Assembly: GCF_025502585.1 (NCBI RefSeq)
Contig: NZ_CP106679.1
Location: forward strand, 124,001 to 188,000
Origin: Reichenbachiella agarivorans
Lineage (GTDB): Bacteria; Bacteroidota; Bacteroidia; Cytophagales; Cyclobacteriaceae
Direction: 5' to 3'
DNA: 64,000 bases
A program made the translations under genes and the position numbers. Below are positions 35,240-44,942 of the stretch, in pieces. The notes beneath the pieces are model-generated. The model was not told the origin of the DNA, ran no database searches, and saw nothing but the letters and a program-made list of their open reading frames with translations. Each line of letters opens with the position of its first letter. Within the stretch, counting starts at the first letter, position 1.

Positions 35240-35695
35240 CTATTCACTTTCCAACCGCTCGATCATGCCTTTCATTTCTTCAATCTCCCGCTTTTGTGCA
35301 GCGATGATTTCATCAGCCAATTCTTTGACTTCTGGATCCTTCAAATCTGCACGACCACTAGTCAATATGGCTATTGAATGATGGGGAATCATCGCTCTCA
35401 TCCATTTCAGATCATTTATTGGGAGTTGCTGTCTCACTAAATATATAGATGAGAGCATCAATAGAACACTCCCAACTAGGATGCTGTAGTTTTTAGTTTT
35501 GTTCTGGTACATCGGCCACATGAATAAAAGCATCACAATAGCCATCCCACTCACGCCGATCAATGTCATGTACATTCTAGTCCAACTAAAATACACATGA
35601 CTGAACTCATACGTGTTGAAGTACATAGTGATGTACATCGATATAGCCGAACACACCAGCATGAGGATAAATTTAGTATAAGTTGAATTTTTCAT
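35240..35695 (-). CDS. DUF305-domain membrane protein
   Basis: Three hydrophobic helices (starting FILMLVCSAISMYITMYF, then MTLIGVSGMAIVMLLFMW and ILVGSVLLMLSSIYLV) precede a short DUF305 segment. The DUF305 segment contains MRAMIPHHSIAILTSGRA and DEIIAAQKREIEEMKGMI. DUF305 proteins contain paired His (here HH) that bind copper or other metals in ferritin-like bundles, and the function is not well defined. The 151-residue length is usual for the membrane form. Confidence 0.8.
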   Translation of the reverse strand: MKNSTYTKFILMLVCSAISMYITMYFNTYEFSHVYFSWTRMYMTLIGVSGMAIVMLLFMWPMYQNKTKNYSILVGSVLLMLSSIYLVRQQLPINDLKWMRAMIPHHSIAILTSGRADLKDPEVKELADEIIAAQKREIEEMKGMIERLESE

Positions 35696-36070
35696 TTTAT
35701 AGCTTTTTGGTTGTAAACTTATTTTACGACCATTTGTCTACGGTAGTTTCCTGCCTTCTCGTCCAAAAACGGTGATAAGCTATAAAGAAAAGTACATGGA
35801 TTGGTTCTCTATTTTGATTCAACTGGTGCATTCTGGTAGCACTTATCCCATCCATGGTTAATCTAATTCAACGCTTTTATACCCGTCAGTGATTGGCCTT
35901 TTCAATCCAAACCGAGAACTATTCAATACCAAATCATTCCTAATTGAGGCCAATCCGTTTTTTTTTGCAGGTTGCTCAAAATAGGTCTACCAAAAATTGG
36001 TTGACTAATTTCATTTTTTTATTAAATTGGTACCTCAGTTAAGCATGCTGAGAAACATTTATTAAAAAAC

Positions 36071-39000
36071 ATGATTATGAAAAGACTAATACGAATAGTA
36101 ACTATTCCTGTATTGCTCTTGATCCAAACCGTTGTGTATGGACAAGATGTGATCGACACCTCATTCGAGGATTACACAGATGGCACCCTCGCTGGACAAA
36201 ACAGCTGGACAGTCAATGATGGAATCGCAACCATAGTAACTGGTTCCGATTATATCCATACAGGTTCAAAGGGGTTGAAGCTGAGCTCCCCTGCTACCGA
36301 AGGCCCATTGGAAATCGACCATCTCGCCTATGACAAAACACAGACAGGCTTGTCAGGCAATGTTTACATTGATTTTTGGGTAAAGATAATTTCCTATGCC
36401 AGTGGAGATGGAGATGATTTTTATATACGCGCATACGATCTATTGCCAGACAATGGAGTCAGAAGAGCGGCAGAACTAAGGTTCTATCCAAGTGGAAGAA
36501 TCAAAATTGCTGGTAAGGATGAAACACTCGAATTGACTGATGGTACTTACACCACAGGAACATGGATGAGAGTATCTCTGAGCATTGATTACGCTACCCA
36601 GCAATTTGAAATTGCATTGGACGGTACTGTTGTTGAACAGACCTTTGACTTCCGAGAACATTATGACGCAACAACCAAAGGAAGAACTAACGACATCAAA
36701 GAGTATCATGGCCTCCTACTGTATCATGATGACGGAACAGGCGGAGACTATGCAATCGACGATCTCTATGTAGGTACTACAGCGATAGATGATATAGCAT
36801 TCACGCCTCCTACCACAGACCGTACGATCACTGTGACACAACCAGACAGAGCGACCATCACTTTGGATCCTCAAAAGGACATCTATCAAGTAGGAGAATC
36901 TGTCACTGTAACCCTCAGCGGAATAGAAGAACATTACAAATTGGGAACATGGACTGGTTCCTTGTCTGGAACTGAAAACCCAACAACTTTAACCTTAACG
37001 GGCAACGCAGATATTGGAGCCAACATCATCGTGGATGAATCAAACCCTCCTAATGATTATACAATCAACATCACCCAACCTGAAGGAGGAACAATTACAG
37101 TTGATCCAGCAAGTGGACCATACTATGAAGGTGACCCAGTAAAATTCACCCTTGTTCCAGCTATTGGCTATGAATTCAACTCTTGGACTGGAATCACCGG
37201 AACAGAAACTACTGTAAATCTAAACATAGCAGAAAACCTTGTCGTCTCTGCATCTCTCAGTCAAGGCTCATTCACAGAAAGAATCGTCAACGTATCGAAC
37301 AAAAGCCAATTAGAGGATGCTTTGGAAGACATCCAGCCAGGTGATCGAATCATATTGGCGGACGGTACCTATGATGGTGTCAGAGAGACTATCAAACAGT
37401 TGGGAGGAACAGGGCAATATCCTGTAACTATAGAAGCCGCCAACCAAGGAATGGCTAAAATCACGGGTGAAAGTAGATTCTACCTAGAGCAGGCTGCCTA
37501 TATCACATTCTCAGGTTTGGATTTTGATGTATCCATTACCACGCTCTTCAAATTGACAGGATGCAACAACATCAGAATTACACGGAATGTTTTCAAAAAT
37601 GCAGGAGACGGGGGATCTTCCAAACTCATCATCATCGGTGACGTCTGGGAAGGTGAGATTTGCACCAGTCATCACAACCGCATTGATCACAACTTGTTTG
37701 ATGGCAAGTCAGATACAGGTGCGCTATTGGTAATCGACGGTACTCATGGTACAGTTCCACAAGTATCTCAATACGATAGAATCGACCATAACCATTTTAG
37801 AAACATCGGGCCAAGAATAACCAATGAGAAAGAAACCATCCGCGTTGGTTTGAGTGATCTGTCTTTGAGCTCTGCTTATTGCACGATTGAAAACAACTTG
37901 TTTGAAGCGTGTGATGGTGACCCAGAAATCATTTCTATCAAATCCAATGACAATTTTGTCCGCAACAACACTTTCTTGCGCTCACTTGGTACAGTTTCAT
38001 TGCGACATGGCAACAGGACTGAAGTGAGTGGCAACTTCTTCTTCGGAGATGGCAAAACAGCTATGTTCGAAGGAGAAGTCATTGGCTGTGGAGGTGTGAG
38101 AGTATATGGCAAAGATCATAAAATCTTTAACAATTACTTTGAAGGTCTGACTGGAGATAGATGGGATGCGGCATGTACTTTGACGCAAGGAGATGCCAGC
38201 AATGATAATGTCACACAAAGCTCCAACCTCACCAAACACTATGTAATTGAGAATCTAGAGTTTACCCACAACACACTCGTCAACAACGCCTCAGATATCG
38301 AAATTGGATACCGAGATGATTGGGGTAAGAAACCTATAAATGTGTTGATTGCCAACAACATCATTGTTCAGGACAAAAACCCCGTGACAAAAGTATATTT
38401 TGCTGGGACAGATAGTGATGTATCGTTTGCAGACAACATCATCTATACAACAGGCACAGCTACTTGGGGAGACATCGCCTTTACAGCCGCTGAAGCTAGC
38501 AATGTAAATCCTCAATTGGAGAAGAGTACCTGCAAAATACCTGAGGTAGATTGTACGACAGAATACCCCATTGCAATATGGAAAATTTCAAGTGCAAGCA
38601 GTCCTGCAGTAGACCCTACACCTGCTAATACCATCGCAGGAGTGAGTGTTGGAATAGAAGGACAAGCCACCACTGGCACGAGAGACATCGGTGCTGATGA
38701 GTACAATGGCACAGACGCCATCACCAATGGAGCGATCGATGCTAGGTATGTAGGGCCAAATGCCATACCATTTGGAATAGATGCAAATGCAGTTTACAGC
38801 ATCACATTGGTACAAACAGATGGCGGTACGATTTCCGTTTCTCCTGTTTCTGAAACCTACGCTGCAGGTAGTAAAGTGACATTTACGGCAACAGCCAATG
38901 AAGGCCTATTCTTCAATTCATGGAGTGGATTTAGTGGTACACAAGCAGTCATGGAAGTGGTCGTCACCTCTGACATGACAGTCAGTGGTGTCTTTTCTGA

Positions 39001-39463
39001 TGTCGTACCAGAATACAACATAGTCTTGACTCAAACCGAAGGGGGTACTATTGCGGTATCACCAGCGACTGGGCCATACACATCAGGCAGTACAGTGACA
39101 TTTACGGCAACAGCAAACAATGGACATTCATTTGTGGCGTGGAATGGCATCACCGCTACCGACAATGTAGTAGAAATTGTGATCACATCAGATTTGAATG
39201 TGAGTGCTGAGTTTTCAACCATCACTAGTTCTACTGAACAGCTATCAGATCTGATTCAGACATATCCAAACCCATTTGTGGGCAGTATCACATTGGAATC
39301 AAAAACACCCGCTACTGTCACTATCTATGGAATCGATAAGCATATGGTTGATTCATTCGAGTTGAAAGATAAAATTGAATGGACAGCCCCTACGCCAGGT
39401 CTGTATATTGGACATGTGTCATCCAATGGCAAGACTCAGATTTTAAAACTACTGGCTCAGTAG
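36071..39463 (+). CDS. Secreted PL6-type polysaccharide lyase with T9SS sorting domain
   Basis: Domains in order are a signal peptide (to about residue 25), a LamG-like beta-sandwich (about 28-240), two InlB/Flg_new-type bacterial repeats (about 247-325 and 333-400), a PL6 parallel beta-helix (about 405-790), two more such repeats (about 908-978 and 980-1050), and a Por-type C-terminal sorting domain (about 1055-1130, TYPNPFVGSITLE). The PL6 part has the landmark ADGTYDG and FSGLDFDV. The likely catalytic Lys and Arg are in ISIKSNDN and SLRHGNRTEVSGNFF. Substrates of PL6 are alginate or dermatan sulfate. Alginate is favoured by the PL7 genes at 48-51 kb. The protein would be exported by type IX secretion and attached or released at the cell surface. 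Two extra repeat pairs are an unusual amount of linker. Confidence 0.85.
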   Translation: MIMKRLIRIVTIPVLLLIQTVVYGQDVIDTSFEDYTDGTLAGQNSWTVNDGIATIVTGSDYIHTGSKGLKLSSPATEGPLEIDHLAYDKTQTGLSGNVYIDFWVKIISYASGDGDDFYIRAYDLLPDNGVRRAAELRFYPSGRIKIAGKDETLELTDGTYTTGTWMRVSLSIDYATQQFEIALDGTVVEQTFDFREHYDATTKGRTNDIKEYHGLLLYHDDGTGGDYAIDDLYVGTTAIDDIAFTPPTTDRTITVTQPDRATITLDPQKDIYQVGESVTVTLSGIEEHYKLGTWTGSLSGTENPTTLTLTGNADIGANIIVDESNPPNDYTINITQPEGGTITVDPASGPYYEGDPVKFTLVPAIGYEFNSWTGITGTETTVNLNIAENLVVSASLSQGSFTERIVNVSNKSQLEDALEDIQPGDRIILADGTYDGVRETIKQLGGTGQYPVTIEAANQGMAKITGESRFYLEQAAYITFSGLDFDVSITTLFKLTGCNNIRITRNVFKNAGDGGSSKLIIIGDVWEGEICTSHHNRIDHNLFDGKSDTGALLVIDGTHGTVPQVSQYDRIDHNHFRNIGPRITNEKETIRVGLSDLSLSSAYCTIENNLFEACDGDPEIISIKSNDNFVRNNTFLRSLGTVSLRHGNRTEVSGNFFFGDGKTAMFEGEVIGCGGVRVYGKDHKIFNNYFEGLTGDRWDAACTLTQGDASNDNVTQSSNLTKHYVIENLEFTHNTLVNNASDIEIGYRDDWGKKPINVLIANNIIVQDKNPVTKVYFAGTDSDVSFADNIIYTTGTATWGDIAFTAAEASNVNPQLEKSTCKIPEVDCTTEYPIAIWKISSASSPAVDPTPANTIAGVSVGIEGQATTGTRDIGADEYNGTDAITNGAIDARYVGPNAIPFGIDANAVYSITLVQTDGGTISVSPVSETYAAGSKVTFTATANEGLFFNSWSGFSGTQAVMEVVVTSDMTVSGVFSDVVPEYNIVLTQTEGGTIAVSPATGPYTSGSTVTFTATANNGHSFVAWNGITATDNVVEIVITSDLNVSAEFSTITSSTEQLSDLIQTYPNPFVGSITLESKTPATVTIYGIDKHMVDSFELKDKIEWTAPTPGLYIGHVSSNGKTQILKLLAQ

Positions 39464-39493
39464 ATTAAAAAAATAGATTATCACATGTAAAAC

Positions 39494-39527
39494 AGCCCCT
39501 GCGAAACAGATTTTGCAGGGGCTTTTC
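39494..39527 (+). terminator. Terminator of the PL6 gene
   Basis: The arms AGCCCCTGC (39494-39502) and GCAGGGGCT (39515-39523) are followed by TTTT on the plus strand. Confidence 0.75.
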
Positions 39528-39542
39528 ATTTCAACTAGTTGG

Positions 39543-39989
39543 CTATTTTCCTACTATTTGATTGAGGTGATGTTCGAGATGGTCAACATAATCCACCATT
39601 AAGAACCTCAAATCACAGATATTGTTCTTACCCAATTCGATTGGATAGCTCAGGGTGGTCTCATCTTGCTGACTAATCACATTCTTGATTTGGTGATTGA
39701 TAGATAGCCAGAGATTGGCAATTACCTCAATGTCAGCATGCTGGTAGTCATTGGCTATGACTAGTTCCTCTTGATTATATTTTCTAATCTTGAAGGGCTT
39801 TTCTTCAAATTGAATCTCCGTAAACCGCTGAAGGTTGTTGATGCCTGAGTCAACCAAATGTCCCAAAATCTCCTTCTTTGACCATTTGCTAGGGTTGGTC
39901 TTTTGGGCCAGTTCTGATTCGTTGGATGTAGAGATAAATTCCATCCCTAACTTTAGTAATTTTTCTAATCTCATGATTAGTTCTTCCAT
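39543..39989 (-). CDS. DinB-family protein
   Basis: This 148-residue four-helix bundle (MEELIMRLEKLLKLGMEFIS) carries the DinB-like metal-binding His pattern, with one His in WSKKEILGHLVDSG and two in VDYVDHLEHHLNQIV. DinB proteins are nickel/zinc-binding hydrolases or thiol-dependent transferases of various substrates. The substrate is unknown. It is convergent with the PL6 gene across the terminator. The translation start may be the later Met of MRLEKLLKLGM. Confidence 0.78.
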   Translation of the reverse strand: MEELIMRLEKLLKLGMEFISTSNESELAQKTNPSKWSKKEILGHLVDSGINNLQRFTEIQFEEKPFKIRKYNQEELVIANDYQHADIEVIANLWLSINHQIKNVISQQDETTLSYPIELGKNNICDLRFLMVDYVDHLEHHLNQIVGK

Positions 39990-40251
39990 CTTGGAATACC
40001 TCTATGGTTTAGCTGAATGTTGGTTTTGTATTGAACCTGCTACATTTGTGAAGACAATGTATTATGGGCTTTTATTTCAATTCTCATTACAGACATTCCG
40101 TTACCTCTGAAAAGAGAAGCGTTTCGGACATGACCAATCCTCAGAATTAGAATCTTCTGTAAAGATCGTCAATAAATAAGTCATTTGATTTTGCTGGTTC
40201 TGAACCTCACATTTCTTTTTGTCCTTAACGCCTTCTCCCAAAACTCAGTCA

Positions 40252-40497
40252 TTATGCACAGATTTTATCTTCCAAGATTTGGCATTTAATCCCTGATTTA
40301 TTCAGTAAAGAAATTATTTCGTTAGAGTTGAAATTATTTCCTTCAATTCTCATAATAGTGTGTCCACAAGGAAAAGGTAATCCTGTTTCATTCAAATCAG
40401 TGTTGATTTTTAAATCTGAATGGTCACTTAGAATGGATTTTTCAACTTTATCCGCTTGATCCTGACTTTCAATGTTTGTTATAAATACTTCTATCAT
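40252..40497 (-). CDS. Small HMA-fold-like protein without a metal motif
   Basis: The 81-residue protein begins MIEVFITNIESQDQADKVEK and has the beta-alpha-beta-beta-alpha-beta pattern of heavy-metal-associated domains, but has no CxxC. Its cysteines are Cys in PFPCGHTIM and two near the end (IKCQILEDKICA). The fold reading is an inference from spacing only. Bases and codons are more AT-rich here than in the flanking genes, as through 40-42 kb. Confidence 0.5.
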   Translation of the reverse strand: MIEVFITNIESQDQADKVEKSILSDHSDLKINTDLNETGLPFPCGHTIMRIEGNNFNSNEIISLLNKSGIKCQILEDKICA

Positions 40498-40530
40498 TGT
40501 GGTTTTTTTAAATTTTTAGTGTCTCTATCT

Positions 40531-40553
40531 GGTCTAAGCGAGACGCTTAGACC
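40531..40553. repeat. Hairpin repeat GGTCTAAGCG/CGCTTAGACC, copy 1
   Basis: A 10-bp perfect inverted repeat with a 3-base centre (AGA), just upstream of the small gene ending at 40252. A near copy is at 40725-40747. The rest of this 330-bp gene-free stretch (40498-40825) shows no gene or further motif. Confidence 0.6.
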
Positions 40554-40724
40554 CAAACAACAATTTTAGTAAACATTTAATAGATTTATTAAATAGGACG
40601 GAAGTATACAAGACAAATTCTACTTTGTGACATTTACGGTCGTCTATTGGCTTGATGTCTTTATGAGAGAAGAATACAAAAAAGGATTGGTAGAACTGTA
40701 CTTCTTGGATATATATAAGGAAAA

Positions 40725-40747
40725 GGTCTAAGTGAGGCGCTTAGACC
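40725..40747. repeat. Hairpin repeat GGTCTAAGTG/CGCTTAGACC, copy 2
   Basis: The same element as 40531-40553 with a G-T pair in the stem and AGG in the loop. The spacing between copies is about 170 bp. Confidence 0.6.
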
Positions 40748-40825
40748 AGAGGAGAATGGGCAGTGAAATGGGAGCGTTGCACCGAAGTATCAAATAGCTC
40801 TGTTAGCCATCCACTATATCGCTTG

Positions 40826-41854
40826 TTAGAGATATTCATCTATTAATTCACTTGTTCTATTAAAAACAAATTGAGATAAATGATAAATAATGTAACAATA
40901 ACAGATGATGGTTGTCGATATAGATAAGGGTGTTAAGTTCAATGCCGCAACATATGCCGATGAAACACTTAGCAATGGCATAATTAGGCCAAAGGATATT
41001 AAAATTACTAGTTCGGCAAATAGAAATTTAAACACTCTCGGAATACCTTGTAAAACAATTTGCATGTTGGTTAAAATTGCAGGAATGTCTTTTTGATAAA
41101 AATCACTACTAATATCCCAGAGCATTTTAGCGTTAAAGGATTCCACTTCTTCAGAGTTGACCAAATGCATCAAATCTTTAGAAAAAGGTTCTTTTAGAAT
41201 CTGACCAATATTTCCAAAACTCACATTAACTCTCGCAGGTTTATGTGCAAGGAAATACCAAATGTTATTGAAAGCTTCATGCTGATTATGAAGTTCATCA
41301 AATGTGTATTTGTGTTCGATGGTTTCAATAAATGAAATTTCACCGCCAAAAGGTATGTTGACAATGCTTTGGATAGATAGATACAGTCTAGTTGTTCTTG
41401 ATTCGAAATTGGGATCATTCACGATTCCATGTCTGCTATCGGGTTCTTCAAAGGCATTCAATCTCGTTCTATGATTAATTGCCGGGAAGTTTTCCTTTAA
41501 TCTGCGTAAGTAACTGCTATCAACTTCGTTCCCCCATATATCAGGAGAGTTAAGTAGGTAATAGAGAGCTTTGCGAAAATGGGTTAGTTTTTGGGTCAAC
41601 GGAATTATGCGTTCTCTAGCTCTATCAAATTCTTGGTAGAGTCGGTTTATTCCATTCATTAAAGTTGTGATAACCATTGCCGAAAAGATCCCTGTTGAGG
41701 TTATTAGTATTCTGTTAATATCGAATGCTTTCACTTCTGATATTTTTAATTCTAGGAGCAATAGACTCAGAATTTCCAATGAGATAATGACAAGGAGAAA
41801 TCTCCAGTTTAGTGATTTTAGAAAGCTATTAAGTTTCCTGTTCAACCTGCTCAT
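40826..41854 (-). CDS. Hypothetical integral membrane protein, 342 aa
   Basis: Two membrane helices lie near the N-terminus (LLVIISLEILSLLLLELKI and ILITSTGIFSAMVITTLM) and two near the C-terminus (FAELVILISFGLIMPLLS and TTIICYCYIIYHLSQFV). Between them is a soluble region of about 200 residues rich in charged helix (RLYQEFDRARERIIPL). I do not recognise it. It stands alone between two repeat-containing spacers, and its AT-rich composition suggests accessory DNA. Confidence 0.6.
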   Translation of the reverse strand: MSRLNRKLNSFLKSLNWRFLLVIISLEILSLLLLELKISEVKAFDINRILITSTGIFSAMVITTLMNGINRLYQEFDRARERIIPLTQKLTHFRKALYYLLNSPDIWGNEVDSSYLRRLKENFPAINHRTRLNAFEEPDSRHGIVNDPNFESRTTRLYLSIQSIVNIPFGGEISFIETIEHKYTFDELHNQHEAFNNIWYFLAHKPARVNVSFGNIGQILKEPFSKDLMHLVNSEEVESFNAKMLWDISSDFYQKDIPAILTNMQIVLQGIPRVFKFLFAELVILISFGLIMPLLSVSSAYVAALNLTPLSISTTIICYCYIIYHLSQFVFNRTSELIDEYL

Positions 41855-42089
41855 TGGTAAAGATTATCTCTAACATAGTATAAAGCACACCATGTACTTT
41901 ACTTACTCTAAAAATGCTTGATTTTAGGTTCTAATCCACCTATTGAGTGTACTAATATTTTTCTAGGTAGTTATCTTATATTTCTAGGTAGTGATCAGGA
42001 TTGTATCTAAATGCTCATAAATATTGATCTTCCCTATTCAGATTCCGAACATATCTAAAAACTCGATGGAGCATCGTCTTTTGCTTACT

Positions 42090-42360
42090 GCTGTTATTTG
42101 ATGACCATACTGCGCAGAGGTTGTTTTGCTTCACGCATGCTTTCATCTAAAATCAAGGCATATTCATCAAAAAAGATACGTATCTTTTGTTTAAAACCTA
42201 CGCAGATTTGATCAAAAAGATACGTATCTTTTTCCCTAAACCTGCGCGGGTTTGAAGGAAAGTCTGGGCAGGTTCGAACCAAAGTCTGCGCGGGTTTGAA
42301 GGAAAGTCACAGTAGACTTTAACAAGAACCTAGGCAGATAGGTACGAAAGGATAGTGTAT
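42090..42360. repeat. Dispersed repeat with GATACGTATC palindromes, copy 2
   Basis: Homologous to 3839-4110. It contains AAAAGATACGTATCTTTT at 42171-42188 and the 20-bp perfect form at 42214-42233, then an AAACCTGCGCGGGTTT hairpin near 42239 and repeated GCAGGTTCGAACC / GCGCGGGTTTGAAGG units. It lies in a 680-bp gap without genes (41855-42534). The left part of that gap also holds a short direct repeat TTTCTAGGTAGT near 41960 and 41980. Confidence 0.65.
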
Positions 42361-42486
42361 AGTTCGGTTGTAGTTTCTTTACTGAATAGATTTTACAAGG
42401 ACAAGAATGCCCAATCCAATGCGAGCACCTCCAAATCTCAACGAATCATCGTTCCCAATTGACTTTGTGTGCTTCTAAACCAGAAA

Positions 42487-42507
42487 AGCTCACCGTTTCG
42501 GGTGAGC
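42487..42507 (-). terminator. Terminator of the coiled-coil protein gene
   Basis: The arms GCTCACC (42488-42494) and GGTGAGC (42501-42507) are followed on the minus strand by TTTTC. The T run is short. Confidence 0.6.
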
Positions 42508-42534
42508 CTCTTCTTTTAATCGCGCATATACTGG

Positions 42535-43431
42535 TTATTTCAATCTGATCTGGCAGCTACCAAGTTTGAGATCTCTGTTGTAGATGTCGATCTTGTAGAT
42601 ACCGCTGCTTAGTTTTTCTTTTGGTTTATAACTCATCTCGATTCTTTTGGATACGTCAAAGTCCCCTATGCTTGGTGATAGACTTACATAAAAATCGTTT
42701 TCCATCATACTGTCTTTGTCCTCGATGACTCTATAGCTGATGCTCTTGTCATTGCTATTGAGGAGTTTGCCTTCTGGAGTGGTGATTTTGAAGCTGACGT
42801 CCTCTGTTACGTTTTGAGGGACATCAAATCCTACCATCAATTTTCTAGTTGCCTTTGAGTTGACTGTCAAACGCTCCTTTTTACCTTTCAAGCTCTCCAC
42901 TCGGAAGTTCTGCGCTACCAAGGCACTCAACAACTTGGTATTTTCATCCAAGATGGCATTCTCACTCTGCAAATTGGCGATGGTATTGTTGAGTTCCTCG
43001 GTCTTGCGATTGTTTCTTGCCATCTCTTCCATGTTCATGTTGAGCGCTGCGATTTGTTTTTCGAGATCCTTCTTGATGCCTTTGATCTCAGCCAATTGTT
43101 TTTGGAGACTCTTCACAGTCAAGTTTTCTTTTTTCAAGGCTTTGATCTCAGATTCTTTACTAGCAAGTGTCTTATTCGCACTATTTAAAAATTTATCCAA
43201 TTCTGTGTTTTTACCCATTAGAGAAGACATCTCTCCTTTGAGCTTATGAATCTCTTTGTTGATGGATAGTTTCTCTGAGAGCAAAGATTCGGATTTCAAT
43301 CTTTCGGTATCTAGGTCACTCTTCAGTGAAGCATTGGAACTCTTGTACATCACTACGCCTATCAGTGACATAAACAACAATATGGTAGCGACTACAGCAA
43401 TGGCGGATTCTTTTCTAATGTTCGTTTTCAT
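42535..43431 (-). CDS. Single-pass coiled-coil protein, 298 aa
   Basis: A short cytoplasmic start is followed by one membrane helix (about residues 12-30, AVVATILLFMSLIGVVMY). A long coiled coil comes next (about 35-170, LNKEI-like heptads), and then a beta-rich C-terminal domain (about 185-298, VGFDVPQNVTEDVSFKI ending CQIRLK). The beta domain resembles an immunoglobulin-like fold, which is a guess from strand pattern. No function can be assigned. It is transcribed apart from the two-component genes, about 140 bp away. Confidence 0.65.
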   Translation of the reverse strand: MKTNIRKESAIAVVATILLFMSLIGVVMYKSSNASLKSDLDTERLKSESLLSEKLSINKEIHKLKGEMSSLMGKNTELDKFLNSANKTLASKESEIKALKKENLTVKSLQKQLAEIKGIKKDLEKQIAALNMNMEEMARNNRKTEELNNTIANLQSENAILDENTKLLSALVAQNFRVESLKGKKERLTVNSKATRKLMVGFDVPQNVTEDVSFKITTPEGKLLNSNDKSISYRVIEDKDSMMENDFYVSLSPSIGDFDVSKRIEMSYKPKEKLSSGIYKIDIYNRDLKLGSCQIRLK

Positions 43432-43569
43432 GACTTTGTTATTAATATTTAAGTAAAAGTGTAGTCACGAAATAAAGACGGAATGAAGCGGAGATTAAAA
43501 TGTGATTAAGATATTAAGATTAGATTCTAGACGCTAGATTTTTAGACCCTAGACATCAAAACCTATCGT

Positions 43570-44940
43570 TTATTCTCCAGAATCGAAGAAAATGGTGAAA
43601 GTAGTGCCCTGACCCAATACTGACTCTACCTCTATCCTACCCTTGTGGAGTTGAATGATTCGATCGACCAATGATAGCCCAATCCCGTGGCCTTTGTAGG
43701 TGATCGCTCTTTTGCTGCGGTAGAATGGCTCGAAGACATGCTTGAGTTCGTTGCTGTCTATCCCGATGCCTTGGTCATTGAATCTCAAGAGAAGCAAATC
43801 TCCATCCTTTTCTATGCTGATAGCTACACGATGGGTTGGTGAGTATTTGCAACCATTGTCCATCAAGTTGATGATGGCAGTTTTGAGCAGTTGCTCGTTG
43901 CCTAGGATTGTCAATTGACTTTCGTCATCCAGATCAGCATCCAATGACACATCTACCTGATAGGTTGTGTTTCGTTTGATCAACTCACTCCTCACTTGCC
44001 AGACTATATCGTCTATCCTGAGGGGCTTCAACTCCACCTCCTGAGACTCCGAACTGGTCTGAGCCAGCAAGAGCAGACGGTTGGATATATTGTTGAGGTT
44101 CTTCATGTCCTCCAGTGCGGACTGGATGGATTGTAGGTATTCTTCATTACTTCGCGATTTGAGCAGAGTTACCTCCAATTGTCCCGTGATGGCAGTCAGT
44201 GGCGTCCTCAATTCATGAGAAGCGTTGGCGATGAAATTCTTCTGCACCTTGAATGCTGTCTCCAGTCGATCCAGCATTTTATTAAAGGTATTCGCCAGTT
44301 GTGCAATTTCATCCTTGCCATTACCTTCCTCGACTCGCAGGTTGAGACTGGTGATGGTGATGTCGTTGACCTGCTCTATGACACGAGAGATAGGTTTCAA
44401 CACCCTACCAGAAAAAACCCATCCCGAGATGAATACCAGTACTATACTCATCCCAAACACCACCAAAAGGACTATTTGTAAATTTTTAAGTTTTTTTAAT
44501 CCATAAATATCTACAGCAGCTGCAAAAACCACAAAACGATCATATTGATCTGAAAAAAGGAATCCAAGTACTTCGTATTGTCCCTTTGAAAATCGAATTT
44601 CTTCATTAAGACGAATTTCATCCAACATCTCTGGAGTAATGCCCAATAGATCCTCGTCATCCGAACTATAGAGTTTTTCATTTTGATAATTGAATATTAT
44701 AATCTTTTCTTCTGGCAGATTGACAGGATTATCAAACTCTATTTTTCGTAGGAGATTAGCATCTACTTCTTCTACCTCTATCAGCAGCTTGGCGATATTG
44801 GTGCCTTTGTTGAGAAGCCTGGTATAAAAATCGTCTCGTCGGTAGTCTGCTGAGAAAAAGTAAATAGAAATAGATGAGAGCGACAGAATGATCGCTACAA
44901 CTAGGATAAAGAGATAAGTCAATCTATTTCTGATCTGCAT
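43570..44940 (-). CDS. Sensor histidine kinase
   Basis: The topology is TM1 (about 8-30), a periplasmic sensor of about 115 residues, TM2 (about 150-175) and a HAMP segment (about 176-228). HisKA follows with the phospho-accepting His in NASHELRTPLTAI, then HATPase_c with NLMDNGCKYSP, FNDQGIGIDSNEL and GHGIGLSLVDRII. It phosphorylates the response regulator, whose gene ends 2 bp upstream. The signal is unknown. Similarity of this pair to CusS/CusR-type systems is general only. Confidence 0.92.
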   Translation of the reverse strand: MQIRNRLTYLFILVVAIILSLSSISIYFFSADYRRDDFYTRLLNKGTNIAKLLIEVEEVDANLLRKIEFDNPVNLPEEKIIIFNYQNEKLYSSDDEDLLGITPEMLDEIRLNEEIRFSKGQYEVLGFLFSDQYDRFVVFAAAVDIYGLKKLKNLQIVLLVVFGMSIVLVFISGWVFSGRVLKPISRVIEQVNDITITSLNLRVEEGNGKDEIAQLANTFNKMLDRLETAFKVQKNFIANASHELRTPLTAITGQLEVTLLKSRSNEEYLQSIQSALEDMKNLNNISNRLLLLAQTSSESQEVELKPLRIDDIVWQVRSELIKRNTTYQVDVSLDADLDDESQLTILGNEQLLKTAIINLMDNGCKYSPTHRVAISIEKDGDLLLLRFNDQGIGIDSNELKHVFEPFYRSKRAITYKGHGIGLSLVDRIIQLHKGRIEVESVLGQGTTFTIFFDSGE

Positions 44941-44942
44941 GA

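Noticed and set aside
40252-41854. Defence or toxin-antitoxin island at 40-42 kb
   Set aside because: AT-rich unknown genes and hairpins sit here, but no nuclease, methylase, helicase, toxin or antitoxin motif is visible.
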